A DNA stretch of 46,585 nt, from positions 1 through 46,585 of the forward strand of contig JAUUNK010000018.1 of the NCBI GenBank assembly GCA_030844565.1, read 5' to 3'. The notes beneath the pieces are model-generated. The model was given only the letters and a program-made list of their open reading frames with translations. It ran no database searches and was not told the origin of the DNA. The position numbers and the translations under genes are program-made. The stretch's first letter is position 1. Each line of letters starts with the position of its first letter. Below, piece by piece: positions 1 through 9,616 of this stretch. Source of the DNA: Bacteroides ovatus. GTDB taxonomy: Bacteria > Bacteroidota > Bacteroidia > Bacteroidales > Bacteroidaceae.

Positions 1-48
1 TATAGGAGATGTTTATTGCCAGATATGTGGAAAAAAGGCTATCATGTG

Positions 49-79
49 TTTTTTTATGTTATTTAAACTGCTATATTTG
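49..79 (+). promoter_or_regulatory. Bacteroides-type promoter of the DUF5723 gene
   Basis: A perfect -7 box TATATTTG lies at 72-79. A TTTT (one mismatch to TTTG) lies 19 bp upstream at 49-52. The predicted start of transcription is about 30 nt before the ATG at 115. Inferred from the consensus only. Confidence 0.5.
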
Positions 80-114
80 CATTCACTAACATAACAATTA
101 AAAAGTCTAAAATC

Positions 115-1515
115 ATGGCAACAAACAAATTTCTTTTGTCCGCAAAGATTGCCGGTGTATTGTTTCTGCTTTGCTTCTTCGTTGTTTCAGCACATGCACA
201 ATTCCTTCGCACTTCTTATTTTATGGAAGGAGTGACTTACAGAATGCAACTCAACCCGGCGTTGACACCTACAAGGGGGTATTTCAATCTTCCTGCTATA
301 GGAGCTTTGAATGTTTCGGCAAGTTCCAATTCGTTGGGAACACAGGATATTTTCGATGTGATTGATTCCGATGAAGACTTCTTTAATAATAATGATTTCT
401 ATAATCGTTTGTCCGATCAGAACAGATTGAATGTCAATGTGAATACAGACATCCTTTCTTTCGGTTGGTATAAGGGAAAGAATTTCTGGTCATTCAATGT
501 AGGCGCGCGCGTAGATGTAGGTGCGGAAGTACCCCGAAGCATGTTTGATTTTATGCGGGCTATGAACAAAGAAGAAGGAATCACTTCTCTTTCTGACCTT
601 AACCATTCAATTGAAAAAGAAAAACTTGAGATTAATGCCTACGCGGAAGTGGGAATTGGCTATGCACGTGCCATCAACGACCGCTTGACGGTAGGTGGTA
701 AAGTGAAACTTCTTCTGGGTGCCGGAAACCTGAAATTGGACGTGAATAAGATTGGAATATCTGCTACACAGGGCAATGGTAATATTATGGACCCCAATAC
801 ATGGCAGAACAGCAGTGCTTCTATCGACGTAGATGCCCGTCTGGAAAGCTCTTTCAAAGGAATGGACCTGACCGAGAACGATAATGGTTTTATTGATGAG
901 TTCGATTTCAATGGTTTCGGTATTGCCGGTTATGGTGGTGCTATCGACTTGGGAGCTTCCTACCGTATTCTTAATAACCTGACTGTTTCGGCTGCGGTAC
1001 TTGATTTAGGATTTATGTCCTGGTCGAAGGGAAGCACAAAGGTGGCTACGGCTCAGCAGTCCAGAAAGTATGATGCAAATAACTATCAAGAGTTCCTCGA
1101 TATTGTTCAGGATGGCGAGGTGTTGAACTACGATTTGCTAGGATTGAAAGTAGATGAAAACGAAGCCAAGTCTCGTTCTACCTCTCTCCACTCTACATTA
1201 GTATTCGGTGCAGAATATGCTCTTCTGAATAACTGGTTGGTAGTGGGAGCTCTTTCCACGACTCGTTTCACCAAACCTAAGACATTATCGGAAATCACTC
1301 TTTCCGCCAACATCCGTCCCAAGAGTTGGTTCAATGTGGCAGCCAGCTACTCTATGATACAAAGTGCCGGAAAGTCTTTCGGTCTGGCAGTGAAGTTGGG
1401 ACCGTTGTTCGTAGGTACAGACTACATGTTCCTGGGCGAGAACTCTAAGAGCGTAAATGCTTTCTTGGGTATTTCTATTCCTTTGAACAAGCGGAAGAAG
1501 AGTACGAGCATATAA
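115..1515 (+). CDS. DUF5723-like outer-membrane/envelope protein
   Basis: The product is 466 aa and begins with a clear Sec signal peptide of about 28 residues ending AHA before QF. The mature part is rich in Gly, Asn and aromatic residues, with alternating strand-like segments (for example GARVDVGAEV and GIGYARAINDRLTVGGKVKL). This resembles beta-barrel proteins of the Bacteroidota DUF5723 family, whose function is unknown. It ends in a basic tail, KRKKSTSI. The start at 115 follows a good promoter and gives a complete signal peptide. The gene stands alone and converges on the thioredoxin-like gene across a shared terminator. Family assignment is from recognition of the sequence style; barrel topology is inferred. 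Confidence 0.7.
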   Translation: MATNKFLLSAKIAGVLFLLCFFVVSAHAQFLRTSYFMEGVTYRMQLNPALTPTRGYFNLPAIGALNVSASSNSLGTQDIFDVIDSDEDFFNNNDFYNRLSDQNRLNVNVNTDILSFGWYKGKNFWSFNVGARVDVGAEVPRSMFDFMRAMNKEEGITSLSDLNHSIEKEKLEINAYAEVGIGYARAINDRLTVGGKVKLLLGAGNLKLDVNKIGISATQGNGNIMDPNTWQNSSASIDVDARLESSFKGMDLTENDNGFIDEFDFNGFGIAGYGGAIDLGASYRILNNLTVSAAVLDLGFMSWSKGSTKVATAQQSRKYDANNYQEFLDIVQDGEVLNYDLLGLKVDENEAKSRSTSLHSTLVFGAEYALLNNWLVVGALSTTRFTKPKTLSEITLSANIRPKSWFNVAASYSMIQSAGKSFGLAVKLGPLFVGTDYMFLGENSKSVNAFLGISIPLNKRKKSTSI

Positions 1516-1606
1516 GAATTGACAATTTTCTCTCTAATATTCTCTTTTTAATTTGAACGGAGTCTCTTGAAAGACTCTCTTAAAGAAAAGTTTAAAAACA
1601 ACGGTG

Positions 1607-1640
1607 CAGCCTGCTACCTGTGAAGGTAGCAGGCTGTTTT
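1607..1640. terminator. Bidirectional rho-independent terminator
   Basis: A perfect 13-bp stem (CAGCCTGCTACCT at 1607-1619 and its complement at 1624-1636) has a GTGA loop. It is followed by TTTT on the plus strand and, on the minus strand, by TTGTTTTT. It sits between two convergent genes. Confidence 0.85.
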
Positions 1641-1641
1641 A

Positions 1642-4125
1642 TTATTTATGATGTAATGGGAAATGTTCAATTAAATATTCTTCTAAGTTATAAGTATGTA
1701 CGTCTTTGAAGGAAATGCTACCGTCTTTCTCCACTAACTCATAATGGGGAATGCCGTTGAAGTGGAATAATTGGCGGAGGTAGTTAAACTCTGTGTCACT
1801 GACGTAGTAGCTCGCTTCGCCTTTCAGGTGCTTTTCCACATATTGTTTGTAGTCACCTTCGGGAGAATCTTTATCTCCGGTGATGTAGATAAACTGAAAC
1901 TCCGGGTGGTCTTTATATTTCTTGCGCAAGTTTGCGGTAGCTTCTATTCCGCTACGGCAGGGACCGCACGTAGTCGCCCAGAAGTCTACAAACAGCACTT
2001 TGCCCGGATGGTTCTTGATGATGTTACGGAAGATCTCCGTTGCCTTGCCTTGGGGGAGTTGGTAAGATGTGGCATCTTCCTCGGGATGTGTTTTGACGCA
2101 CATTCGTTCTGCTTCTGCTATAAGGAAAGGTTGGCTGAATTGTTGTTTGAGGCTATCCACATATTCACGTGCCAGCCGGTTGGTTTCGATATTACCTAAG
2201 TGGTAGTTAAGCTGGCGCACTTTGGCTATCTGCCAGAGTAACAGATTAGGTTCGTTGCATAACCGGGCTATAATCTCGTCTCTTTGTTGCTCATAGTCTT
2301 GATATACGCCTATGTGCATTTTGTCGTTTTTCTCTTTTTTTCGTATCTCTTCCTGCGGGTCTTCTTCTTCTTGAGGAAGGCTTTGGAGATATTTTCTGTA
2401 TTCGTCTACCAGCTTCCCTTCTTTCTTTAAAAGGTCGCTTATCTGCTGGTGCTCTTGCGCAAGCTCTTCCCACTTAATCTTTACGGTGACTCCAGCCAGC
2501 TTTTCTTGTTTCCGTCTCAGAGCTTCCTGGGCGGCGTTCAGCTTTACTCCCTTTTCTTTGAGGAAAACTAACAAAGTCTTCTCAGGATAAGTATAAGAGA
2601 TGCTGTCTGATGATTGGCTTTGGGGGTAGTGGTAACGTGCCTTTCTCAAGGGGTTCATATATTCAAAGCGGTTAAGAAACACTTCGGCATGTGTGCTTGC
2701 CAACATTGTTTCGTCATTAAGCGGCATTTTAGGGAGGAAGTCATAGTAAGAATCATCCTCTACCACTTGCAGGGCAGCGTTGGTGGTGTCTTGTTTGGCA
2801 TAATAGTCTCTCTGCATGGCATATTCAAAGAAGGCGGTTCCTATCTGCAAAGCAGTTTTATTGTTGATTAAGTGCACTGCTTTGGCAGAAGGCTGGTATA
2901 TGCGGCTTAGCGAGTCGGTTACTTGCTTCCAACGGGCGATGAAGGGCTTCATGTGTTCCCGGTACTCATTGGGCGTCAGTGTCTTTTGCGATTTGGATAA
3001 ATCTTCGTAGCGATAGAACACAAGTTTACTGAAGTCATTCAATAGATAGGAAAGGGCGGCAGAAGGACCCATGTAGGCAGTATTCTTGATAGGGAAGTAG
3101 TAATTGCATGCGCGGTTGCGTGCTAGTATATCTTCCCAGTCTATGTATAAAGTGAGTGTTTGCCCGGGTTCTATGTAAAAGGAGAAATGGCAGTTTGTCA
3201 CAACCACACTGGATTCTACCGGATGGTTGAGAACAAACTTGCAGCAAAAGCTTCCGTCCGGTTCAATTTGTACTACGGTGGGATAATCTTCGCGGGTGAG
3301 GGAATTCTCCAGGTATATAATCCCTGTGTCGAATCCCAGGCGAGGGTCGTAGCCGTCAATATATCCTTGCAGGCAAGCCGTGTCTGTGCGGAAGAATTGT
3401 TGGAAATCGGCTTCTGCTGCTATGGTCTTTGCCGGCATTCTCTGTCGGCTATACACTTGCTCGGTTGCCTTGTCAGTGCGTATTTTGCAAGTGCCGTTTT
3501 TCTGCGGAGTCAATAGGAGAGTGGTTGTTTCTCCCGTCTGTTTATCTTTTACGGTAAGTTCAATTCGTTTTCCTTTCTTGCGGATGCTTTCGTTGGTGTA
3601 TATGCGGTTGTTCATCAGGGTGAGAGAGTCATAAATACCGTATTTCCAGGTACTCGAATCTTCTGTCCCGAACCAATTCCCTCGGACAGCATGCAGAGGA
3701 GGAACGTTTTTTCCGGTTTGGGGAATCAGAGAAATATCATAAGTGTTCCATTCGGTAGAAGTGCCCGGACTGATAAAGTGGATGGTCTTTGTCTCTTTGG
3801 GCAGGGGGTCGAAGAGGAGCACATAGTCCATTTCTCCCGAATCGGGCAGATAGACTTCTTTCTTCACTTCGATGCCTTCCGCACTTCTGAACATGTATCT
3901 TTTTCCGGTGGCTGTATCTTCCAGATAATCGTCTCCGTCTATGCTAATCCACCAATGAGGACGGTAGACGACATGGACATATACGCGGGTATTCCCGGGG
4001 TTACGTTCGATACGTGTGATAGTGGCAATGCTGCCCGTGCGGGCTTTGAAAGACGGGTTGTCGATGGTTTGTGCTGATAGCAGACCCGATAGTGCGAGTA
4101 AAATGCACAGTAGTGTCGTTTTCAT
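1642..4125 (-). CDS. TlpA-like thioredoxin-domain protein, large
   Basis: The ATG at 4125 is chosen because it opens a signal peptide (MKTTLLCILLALSGLLSAQ). An in-frame ATG 13 codons upstream would bury it. The protein is 827 aa. The N-terminal two thirds carry a beta-rich region like those of Bacteroidetes TlpA/DUF4369-type proteins and then a charged helical region. The C-terminal part, from about residue 690, is a thioredoxin fold with WATTCGPC; the redox cysteines are C720 and C723. This implies a periplasmic or surface thiol-disulfide oxidoreductase. The long KEKGVKLNAAQEALRRKQ-type stretch suggests a helical or coiled-coil linker. The substrate is unknown. It is a single-gene unit. Confidence 0.75.
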   Translation of the reverse strand: MKTTLLCILLALSGLLSAQTIDNPSFKARTGSIATITRIERNPGNTRVYVHVVYRPHWWISIDGDDYLEDTATGKRYMFRSAEGIEVKKEVYLPDSGEMDYVLLFDPLPKETKTIHFISPGTSTEWNTYDISLIPQTGKNVPPLHAVRGNWFGTEDSSTWKYGIYDSLTLMNNRIYTNESIRKKGKRIELTVKDKQTGETTTLLLTPQKNGTCKIRTDKATEQVYSRQRMPAKTIAAEADFQQFFRTDTACLQGYIDGYDPRLGFDTGIIYLENSLTREDYPTVVQIEPDGSFCCKFVLNHPVESSVVVTNCHFSFYIEPGQTLTLYIDWEDILARNRACNYYFPIKNTAYMGPSAALSYLLNDFSKLVFYRYEDLSKSQKTLTPNEYREHMKPFIARWKQVTDSLSRIYQPSAKAVHLINNKTALQIGTAFFEYAMQRDYYAKQDTTNAALQVVEDDSYYDFLPKMPLNDETMLASTHAEVFLNRFEYMNPLRKARYHYPQSQSSDSISYTYPEKTLLVFLKEKGVKLNAAQEALRRKQEKLAGVTVKIKWEELAQEHQQISDLLKKEGKLVDEYRKYLQSLPQEEEDPQEEIRKKEKNDKMHIGVYQDYEQQRDEIIARLCNEPNLLLWQIAKVRQLNYHLGNIETNRLAREYVDSLKQQFSQPFLIAEAERMCVKTHPEEDATSYQLPQGKATEIFRNIIKNHPGKVLFVDFWATTCGPCRSGIEATANLRKKYKDHPEFQFIYITGDKDSPEGDYKQYVEKHLKGEASYYVSDTEFNYLRQLFHFNGIPHYELVEKDGSISFKDVHTYNLEEYLIEHFPLHHK

Positions 4126-4227
4126 ACTATTAAATTTAAGATAAAACATTTGTAGTCTGGGCACAAAGTAAAGAAAATATTCAAGCTGCCGGTGTGTACG
4201 GTTCTTTAACTTAACATAGATTAAGCG

Positions 4228-4256
4228 TTTGTGTACTCATCTTTTTTGTACCTTTG
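4228..4256 (+). promoter_or_regulatory. Putative gpmI promoter
   Basis: TACCTTTG at 4249-4256 is a perfect -7 box. TTTG at 4228-4231 lies 17 bp upstream, slightly shorter than the usual 19-21 bp. Confidence 0.5.
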
Positions 4257-4296
4257 CAACCGGAAATCAGAGTGATAATTTTAATACTGAAATATT

Positions 4297-5811
4297 ATGA
4301 GCAAGAAAGCCCTTTTAATGATCCTCGACGGTTGGGGATTAGGCGACCAAAAGAAAGACGACGTAATCTTCAACACTCCCACTCCCTACTGGGATTATCT
4401 GACAAACACTTATCCTCATTCCCAACTCCAGGCAAGCGGCGAAAACGTAGGTTTGCCCGACGGACAGATGGGTAACTCTGAAGTAGGACACCTCAACATC
4501 GGCGCAGGCCGTGTGGTTTATCAAGACTTGGTGAAGATAAACCGTGCTTGTGCAGACAACAGCATCCTCCAGAATCCCGAAATAGTTGCTGCTTTCACGT
4601 ATGCGAAAGAAAGCGGAAAGAACGTTCACTTCATGGGATTGACTTCTGACGGAGGTGTACATAGCTCACTCGAACATCTCTTTAAACTTTGCGACATCGC
4701 TAAAGAATATAACATCGAGAACACTTTTATCCACTGCTTTATGGACGGTCGCGACACCGACCCGAAGAGTGGTAAAGGCTTCATCGAACAGTTGGAAGCC
4801 CACTGTGCCCACTCTGCCGGAAAGATTGCTTCTATCGTGGGACGCTACTACGCAATGGACCGCGACAAACGTTGGGAACGCGTGAAAGAAGCATACGACC
4901 TGCTGGTGAATGGTGAAGGAAAGAAGGCCGCTTGCATGGTTCAGGCTATGCAGGAGTCTTACGACGAGGGCGTGACGGACGAGTTCATCAAGCCTATTTC
5001 CAATGCAAACTTCGACGGAACGATCAAGGAAGGCGATGTGGTTATCTTCTTTAACTACCGCAACGACCGTGCGAAAGAACTGACAATGGTGCTGACCCAA
5101 CAAGATATGCCCGAAGCAGGCATGCACACCATCCCCGGTTTGCAATACTATTGTATGACTCCTTACGACGCTTCCTTCAAGGGTGTGCACATCCTTTTCG
5201 ATAAGGAAAACGTAGTAAACACGCTGGGAGAATACATCGCTTCCAAAGGTTTGAAGCAGTTGCACATTGCCGAGACAGAAAAGTATGCTCACGTTACCTT
5301 CTTCTTCAACGGCGGACGCGAAACTCCGTATGAGAACGAAGACCGCATCCTGGTTCCTTCTCCCAAGGTGGCTACTTACGACCTGAAACCTGAAATGAGC
5401 GCTTATGAAGTGAAAGACAAACTGGTGGCTGCCATCAACGAAAACAAATATGACTTTGTGGTTGTCAACTTTGCCAATGGCGACATGGTGGGTCATACGG
5501 GTATTTACGATGCTATCGAGAAAGCCGTAGTAGCTGTGGATGCTTGCGTGAAAGACGTAATCGAAGCTGCCAAAGCACAAGGCTACGAAGCTATCATCAT
5601 CGCCGACCACGGAAATGCCGACCATGCACTGAACGAAGACGGCACACCCAACACCGCTCACTCACTCAACCCTGTTCCCTGCGTATACGTGACGGAGAAC
5701 AAGGAAGCCACCGTAGAAGATGGTCGTTTGGCAGACGTAGCTCCTACTATCCTCAAGATAATGGGCTTGGAGGTTCCTGCTGAAATGAACGGAAAGGTAT
5801 TGATTAAATAA
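4297..5811 (+). CDS. gpmI: 2,3-bisphosphoglycerate-independent phosphoglycerate mutase
   Basis: The enzyme interconverts 3- and 2-phosphoglycerate in cytosolic glycolysis and gluconeogenesis using two metal ions (Mn in characterised members) and a phosphoserine intermediate. The 504-aa length fits the family. The N-terminus MSKKALLMILDGWG carries the first metal ligand D11. The nucleophile is S61 in GQMGNSEVGHLNIGAGR. Later motifs are FNYRNDRAKE and the C-terminal metal site ADHGNADH. Codon use is strongly biased towards C/G-ending codons, consistent with high expression. It has its own promoter and a downstream terminator, so it is probably monocistronic. Confidence 0.97.
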   Translation: MSKKALLMILDGWGLGDQKKDDVIFNTPTPYWDYLTNTYPHSQLQASGENVGLPDGQMGNSEVGHLNIGAGRVVYQDLVKINRACADNSILQNPEIVAAFTYAKESGKNVHFMGLTSDGGVHSSLEHLFKLCDIAKEYNIENTFIHCFMDGRDTDPKSGKGFIEQLEAHCAHSAGKIASIVGRYYAMDRDKRWERVKEAYDLLVNGEGKKAACMVQAMQESYDEGVTDEFIKPISNANFDGTIKEGDVVIFFNYRNDRAKELTMVLTQQDMPEAGMHTIPGLQYYCMTPYDASFKGVHILFDKENVVNTLGEYIASKGLKQLHIAETEKYAHVTFFFNGGRETPYENEDRILVPSPKVATYDLKPEMSAYEVKDKLVAAINENKYDFVVVNFANGDMVGHTGIYDAIEKAVVAVDACVKDVIEAAKAQGYEAIIIADHGNADHALNEDGTPNTAHSLNPVPCVYVTENKEATVEDGRLADVAPTILKIMGLEVPAEMNGKVLIK

Positions 5812-5841
5812 AAGGGTATACCTTGATAGATTAAGTTATCC

Positions 5842-5890
5842 GGGGGTGTGTCTAAAGCTATGAAAAAGGTTTTGGCACATCCTCTTTTTT
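5842..5890 (+). terminator. gpmI rho-independent terminator
   Basis: GGGGGTGTGTC (5842-5852) pairs with GGCACATCCTC (5874-5884), with three G-U wobbles, directly before TTTTTT. Confidence 0.65.
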
Positions 5891-5915
5891 GTCTTTCATA
5901 GTTTTTGATTAGAGT

Positions 5916-6497
5916 ATGGTTCAGATAGGTGATGTAGTGGTTTCATTGGATGTGTTTCGCGAGATGTTCTTTTGCGACCTCTCCGCATGCAAAGGCGGAT
6001 GTTGCATCGAGGGCGATGCCGGGGCGCCGGTGGAGTTGGAAGAAGTGGAGAAGTTGGAAGAAGTGTTGCCGGTAGTGTGGGAACAGCTCTCGCCCGAGGC
6101 GCGCGCCGTCATTGACAGACAAGGCGTAGTGTATACCGACCCCGAAGGCGACTTGGTGACTTCTATTGTGAACGGAAAAGATTGTGTATTTACCTGTTAC
6201 GACGAAAAAGGCTGTTGCTATTGCGCCATCGAGAAGGCGTACCGCGAAGGAAAAACAAAATTCTATAAGCCTGTGTCATGCCATCTGTATCCCATCCGGG
6301 TGGGAGATTACGGTCCCTTCCAGGCGGTCAACTACCATCGGTGGAATGTTTGCAAGGCTGCCGTGTTGCTGGGTAAGAAAGAAGACATGCCTCTCTATAA
6401 GTTTCTCAAAGAACCTTTAATCCGGAAGTTCGGCAAAGAGTGGTATGAAGAGCTTGAATTGGTGGCAGACGAGCTGCGGAAGCAGAAAATGATTTAA
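5916..6497 (+). CDS. DUF3109 family cysteine-rich protein
   Basis: The product is 193 aa, soluble, with no signal peptide. Cysteines cluster in CDLSACKGGCC (from residue 20), CYDEKGCCYCAIE and SCHLYPIRV. This is the pattern of the DUF3109 family, related in style to YkgJ-type putative metal or Fe-S binding proteins. The function is not established; metal binding is inferred from the cysteines. The gene lies 25 bp upstream of the AsmA-like gene and is probably co-transcribed with it. Confidence 0.8.
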   Translation: MVQIGDVVVSLDVFREMFFCDLSACKGGCCIEGDAGAPVELEEVEKLEEVLPVVWEQLSPEARAVIDRQGVVYTDPEGDLVTSIVNGKDCVFTCYDEKGCCYCAIEKAYREGKTKFYKPVSCHLYPIRVGDYGPFQAVNYHRWNVCKAAVLLGKKEDMPLYKFLKEPLIRKFGKEWYEELELVADELRKQKMI

Positions 6498-6522
6498 GAC
6501 GGGCGGGAGAATACTGGAATAT

Positions 6523-9489
6523 ATGAATAGAAAAAAAGCACGGAAAATACTGAAGATAAGCGGTATCGTTCTGGCAGCCCTGATTGTCTTGCTGGCAGGA
6601 GTGATTGCCTTTGCGGTGAATTTCGTTTTTACTCCCCGCAAACTGACCCCCGTGGTAGTGCAGGCTGCCAACCACGCCTTGAATGCCGAACTGAAAATGA
6701 AAAGCGTGGAACTCACTTTTTTCTCTACTTTCCCCAAGTTCGGCTTGAAACTCGAGGAAGGGTCGCTTGTCTCCAAAGCCTTTCGCGACACGAGTTTTGT
6801 AAAGACCGACTCTCTGTTGTCTTTCAAAGAATGTGTGCTCACAGTGAATCCTCTGGCTTACTTGCGGGAGAAGAAGATTTGCATTTATAATCTTTCGCTG
6901 GAAAATGTCTCTGTCTATGCCTACCGGGATAAGGCGGGGAAGGCTAACTGGGAAGTGACAAAGGCTTCCGCCGATACGCTGGCGACCGAAGAAGAAACAT
7001 CCGGTTCCGATTTTGCAAGCGAGATCGATATACGCCGTGTCCGTCTGAAACATGCCAATGTCGTCTTTGACGACCGCAATACAGATGTCTATTCCCGCCT
7101 GACGGATGCTAACCTACGCTTACGTCTTTCCTTGACCAAAGGCGTATCCACGCTAGGCCTTTCTTTTGATAACAAGAATATTCTCTTCTGGCAAGAGGGA
7201 GAGTTGTTGGTGAATAAAGTCGCCACTTCCCTGCAAACCGATATAACCGTGGACCGTCGCACGGCAGTGTGGAAGCTGAAAGATACACGGCTTTCCGTCA
7301 ACGGTGTGGAGTTGGATGTGCAGGGAGCGTTCCGGCGCGATACCGTGGCGAAGACCATCGGCATGGACCTGACCTATGGATTGCATACCCCTTCGGTGGA
7401 AACTGTATTGAATATGATTCCCAAAGCTTACGTGAAAGATAATAAGGTGTCCGCCCGTGGGGAAGTGACGGTATCCGGCACGGTGAAGGGAGTCTATGGC
7501 GAAAAGAAACTGCCTGCTATCTCGTTGAAGATATTGGTAAAGGATGCTTCCGCGCAATACGCCGGACTGCCTTATGGTATTGACGCCTTCACCGCCGACT
7601 TCGACGCTTATGTGGACCTGATGCGCCGGCAACCTTCTTTCCTCAACCTGAAAATCCTGCATTTCAAAGGGGCACATACGGAAATATTGGCGGATGCTAA
7701 AGTGGAAGCCCTGCTGGATGATCCTCTGATTAGCTTTCATACCCGTTCCGAAGTGGACCTGGATGCGCTGGCAAAGACGTTCCCTCTTCAGGAAAGCGTC
7801 ACCATCCGGGGTAAACTCGATGCCGACTTGAAACTGAAATGCCGGCTATCTTCCCTGCGCAATCAAGACTTGGGATGTATCAAGATGGGAGGAAGGCTTC
7901 ATCTTGCCGATTTCCAATTGAAGGATACGGCAAAGAACTTTGATTTTCTGGGAGATGCTACTCTCTTGTTCCGTGACAACGAAACCTTGCAAGCGAAGAT
8001 GGACATCAACCGTCTTGTACTCCGCAGTAAGAAGGTATCTTCGGATATTGAACGGCTTGTGGCAAAGGTCACTTCTACCAATCCGCAGGATACCACCCAC
8101 ATTGTCTCCTTGCAATGTGACCTCGAAGCTAATAAGTTGCGTGCTTCTCTCATGGGCGATTCCCTTCGACTTTATAGCGCACATACCAAGGCAGAGGCTG
8201 CCCTTGGACCGAGAAAGAAAGATGCCGCCAAGCCTCGCATCGAGTTCTCACTCCGTGCTGATTCCCTTTTCTTTAAAGCAGTGGACACTCGCTTGGCTAT
8301 GAATGTGGCGGGCATCAAGATGCAGGCAGAGAAGTGGAACGACTCCATCTGGATTCCCCGCGGCATTGTAGGCTTCGACCGCCTTTGGGCGCGCACACCT
8401 GCTTTCGGACTTCCTATCCGCTTGGAAAAGACAGCCGTAACCGTAGGCCATCGTAAAATCTCCCTTAAAAATGCCACTGTCCGCTTGGGACGTTCGGACC
8501 TTACGGCAACGGGAGATGTCATGGGACTCTACCGTGCCATGACCCGGAACGGACAGTTGACCGCCCACCTCTCCGTCAGTTCCGACCTGATTGACTGCAA
8601 TCAACTGATAAATTCTTTCTCCTTCCCCGAAGACACGATGGAGGTAGTCACAGATACGGTTCCCGACCAGATGAAACTCTTTGTCGTTCCGGAGAACATT
8701 AACTTTGAGTTACAGACCAATCTCAAAAAAGTAATATTCGACAAGATGACATTCGAGGACGTACACGGCGAAGTGGATGTGAAGAAGCAAGCAGTCCATC
8801 TCAAGAACCTTACTATGCGCGCATTGGATGCAGATATGAAGACGGTCATCGTGTATAAAGCCTCCACTCCCGAGGGAGGATATGCAGGGTTCGACTTCAA
8901 GATACGGGACATCAACGTAGCGAAACTGGTAGATTTCATTCCTTCACTGGACACCATCGTCCCTATGTTGCGTTCGTTCAAAGGACGGGTACAGTTTGAC
9001 GTGGCGGCAGAGGCGCGGCTCGATTCTTCCATGAATATCCGCATCCCTACACTGCGCTCGGCGATGCATATCAAGGGAGATAGCCTTGTGCTGATGGATG
9101 GAGAAACCTTTGCCGAGATAGCCAAGATGCTCATGTTTAAGAATAAAAAAGAGAATGTATTCGACAGCATATCTGTAAATATCACCGTCGACGACGGCGT
9201 AGTTACTGTTTATCCTTTCCTTGTGGAGATAGACCGCTACCGCGCGGCAGTCGGTGGGCAGCAAGGGTTGGATATGAATTTCAATTATCATATTTCCATT
9301 CTCAAATCGCCCCTTCCCTTTAAAGCAGGTGTTAACATCTCGGGCAATCTCGACAAGATGAAGTTCCGCATCGGGAAAGCAAAATACAAAGATGCTGTCA
9401 CTCCCACGGCTGTTCGGCAGGTAGATAGTACGCGTGTCAATATGGGCGAGCAGATTGTCCGGCGTTTCCGCAGGGTAGTGGAACGTTAG
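6523..9489 (+). CDS. AsmA-like membrane-anchored protein
   Basis: The product is 988 aa with a basic N-terminus (MNRKKARKILK), then one membrane segment at about residues 12-35. A long beta-rich periplasmic region follows. The start (FTPRKLTPVVVQAANHALNAELKMKSVELTFFSTFPKFGLKLEEGSL) is the typical AsmA opening: pore-like domain, then membrane-derived helix. The C-terminal part matches the AsmA-like C-terminal domain. Members such as AsmA, TamB and YhdP are thought to bridge inner and outer membranes for phospholipid transport or envelope homeostasis. A specific role here is inference. It converges on gyrB. Confidence 0.85.
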   Translation: MNRKKARKILKISGIVLAALIVLLAGVIAFAVNFVFTPRKLTPVVVQAANHALNAELKMKSVELTFFSTFPKFGLKLEEGSLVSKAFRDTSFVKTDSLLSFKECVLTVNPLAYLREKKICIYNLSLENVSVYAYRDKAGKANWEVTKASADTLATEEETSGSDFASEIDIRRVRLKHANVVFDDRNTDVYSRLTDANLRLRLSLTKGVSTLGLSFDNKNILFWQEGELLVNKVATSLQTDITVDRRTAVWKLKDTRLSVNGVELDVQGAFRRDTVAKTIGMDLTYGLHTPSVETVLNMIPKAYVKDNKVSARGEVTVSGTVKGVYGEKKLPAISLKILVKDASAQYAGLPYGIDAFTADFDAYVDLMRRQPSFLNLKILHFKGAHTEILADAKVEALLDDPLISFHTRSEVDLDALAKTFPLQESVTIRGKLDADLKLKCRLSSLRNQDLGCIKMGGRLHLADFQLKDTAKNFDFLGDATLLFRDNETLQAKMDINRLVLRSKKVSSDIERLVAKVTSTNPQDTTHIVSLQCDLEANKLRASLMGDSLRLYSAHTKAEAALGPRKKDAAKPRIEFSLRADSLFFKAVDTRLAMNVAGIKMQAEKWNDSIWIPRGIVGFDRLWARTPAFGLPIRLEKTAVTVGHRKISLKNATVRLGRSDLTATGDVMGLYRAMTRNGQLTAHLSVSSDLIDCNQLINSFSFPEDTMEVVTDTVPDQMKLFVVPENINFELQTNLKKVIFDKMTFEDVHGEVDVKKQAVHLKNLTMRALDADMKTVIVYKASTPEGGYAGFDFKIRDINVAKLVDFIPSLDTIVPMLRSFKGRVQFDVAAEARLDSSMNIRIPTLRSAMHIKGDSLVLMDGETFAEIAKMLMFKNKKENVFDSISVNITVDDGVVTVYPFLVEIDRYRAAVGGQQGLDMNFNYHISILKSPLPFKAGVNISGNLDKMKFRIGKAKYKDAVTPTAVRQVDSTRVNMGEQIVRRFRRVVER

Positions 9490-9531
9490 GGCAGGTTAAG
9501 TGAACCAAGCATCGAAGGCATAGCAATGAAA

Positions 9532-9572
9532 AAGCGCCGGTCCGAAAGATTTTCTTTCGTCAGCCGGCGCTT
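9532..9572. terminator. Terminator hairpin between convergent AsmA-like gene and gyrB
   Basis: AAGCGCCGG (9532-9540) pairs perfectly with CCGGCGCTT (9564-9572). A nested CGAAAG/CTTTCG lies inside. The minus strand, where gyrB ends, runs into TTTTCATTG. The plus strand has only a weak TTCTTCGTT tract. Confidence 0.7.
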
Positions 9573-9616
9573 CTTCGTTGTAAGATGTGAGGTGATTATT
9601 AATAAAATTCTATGGT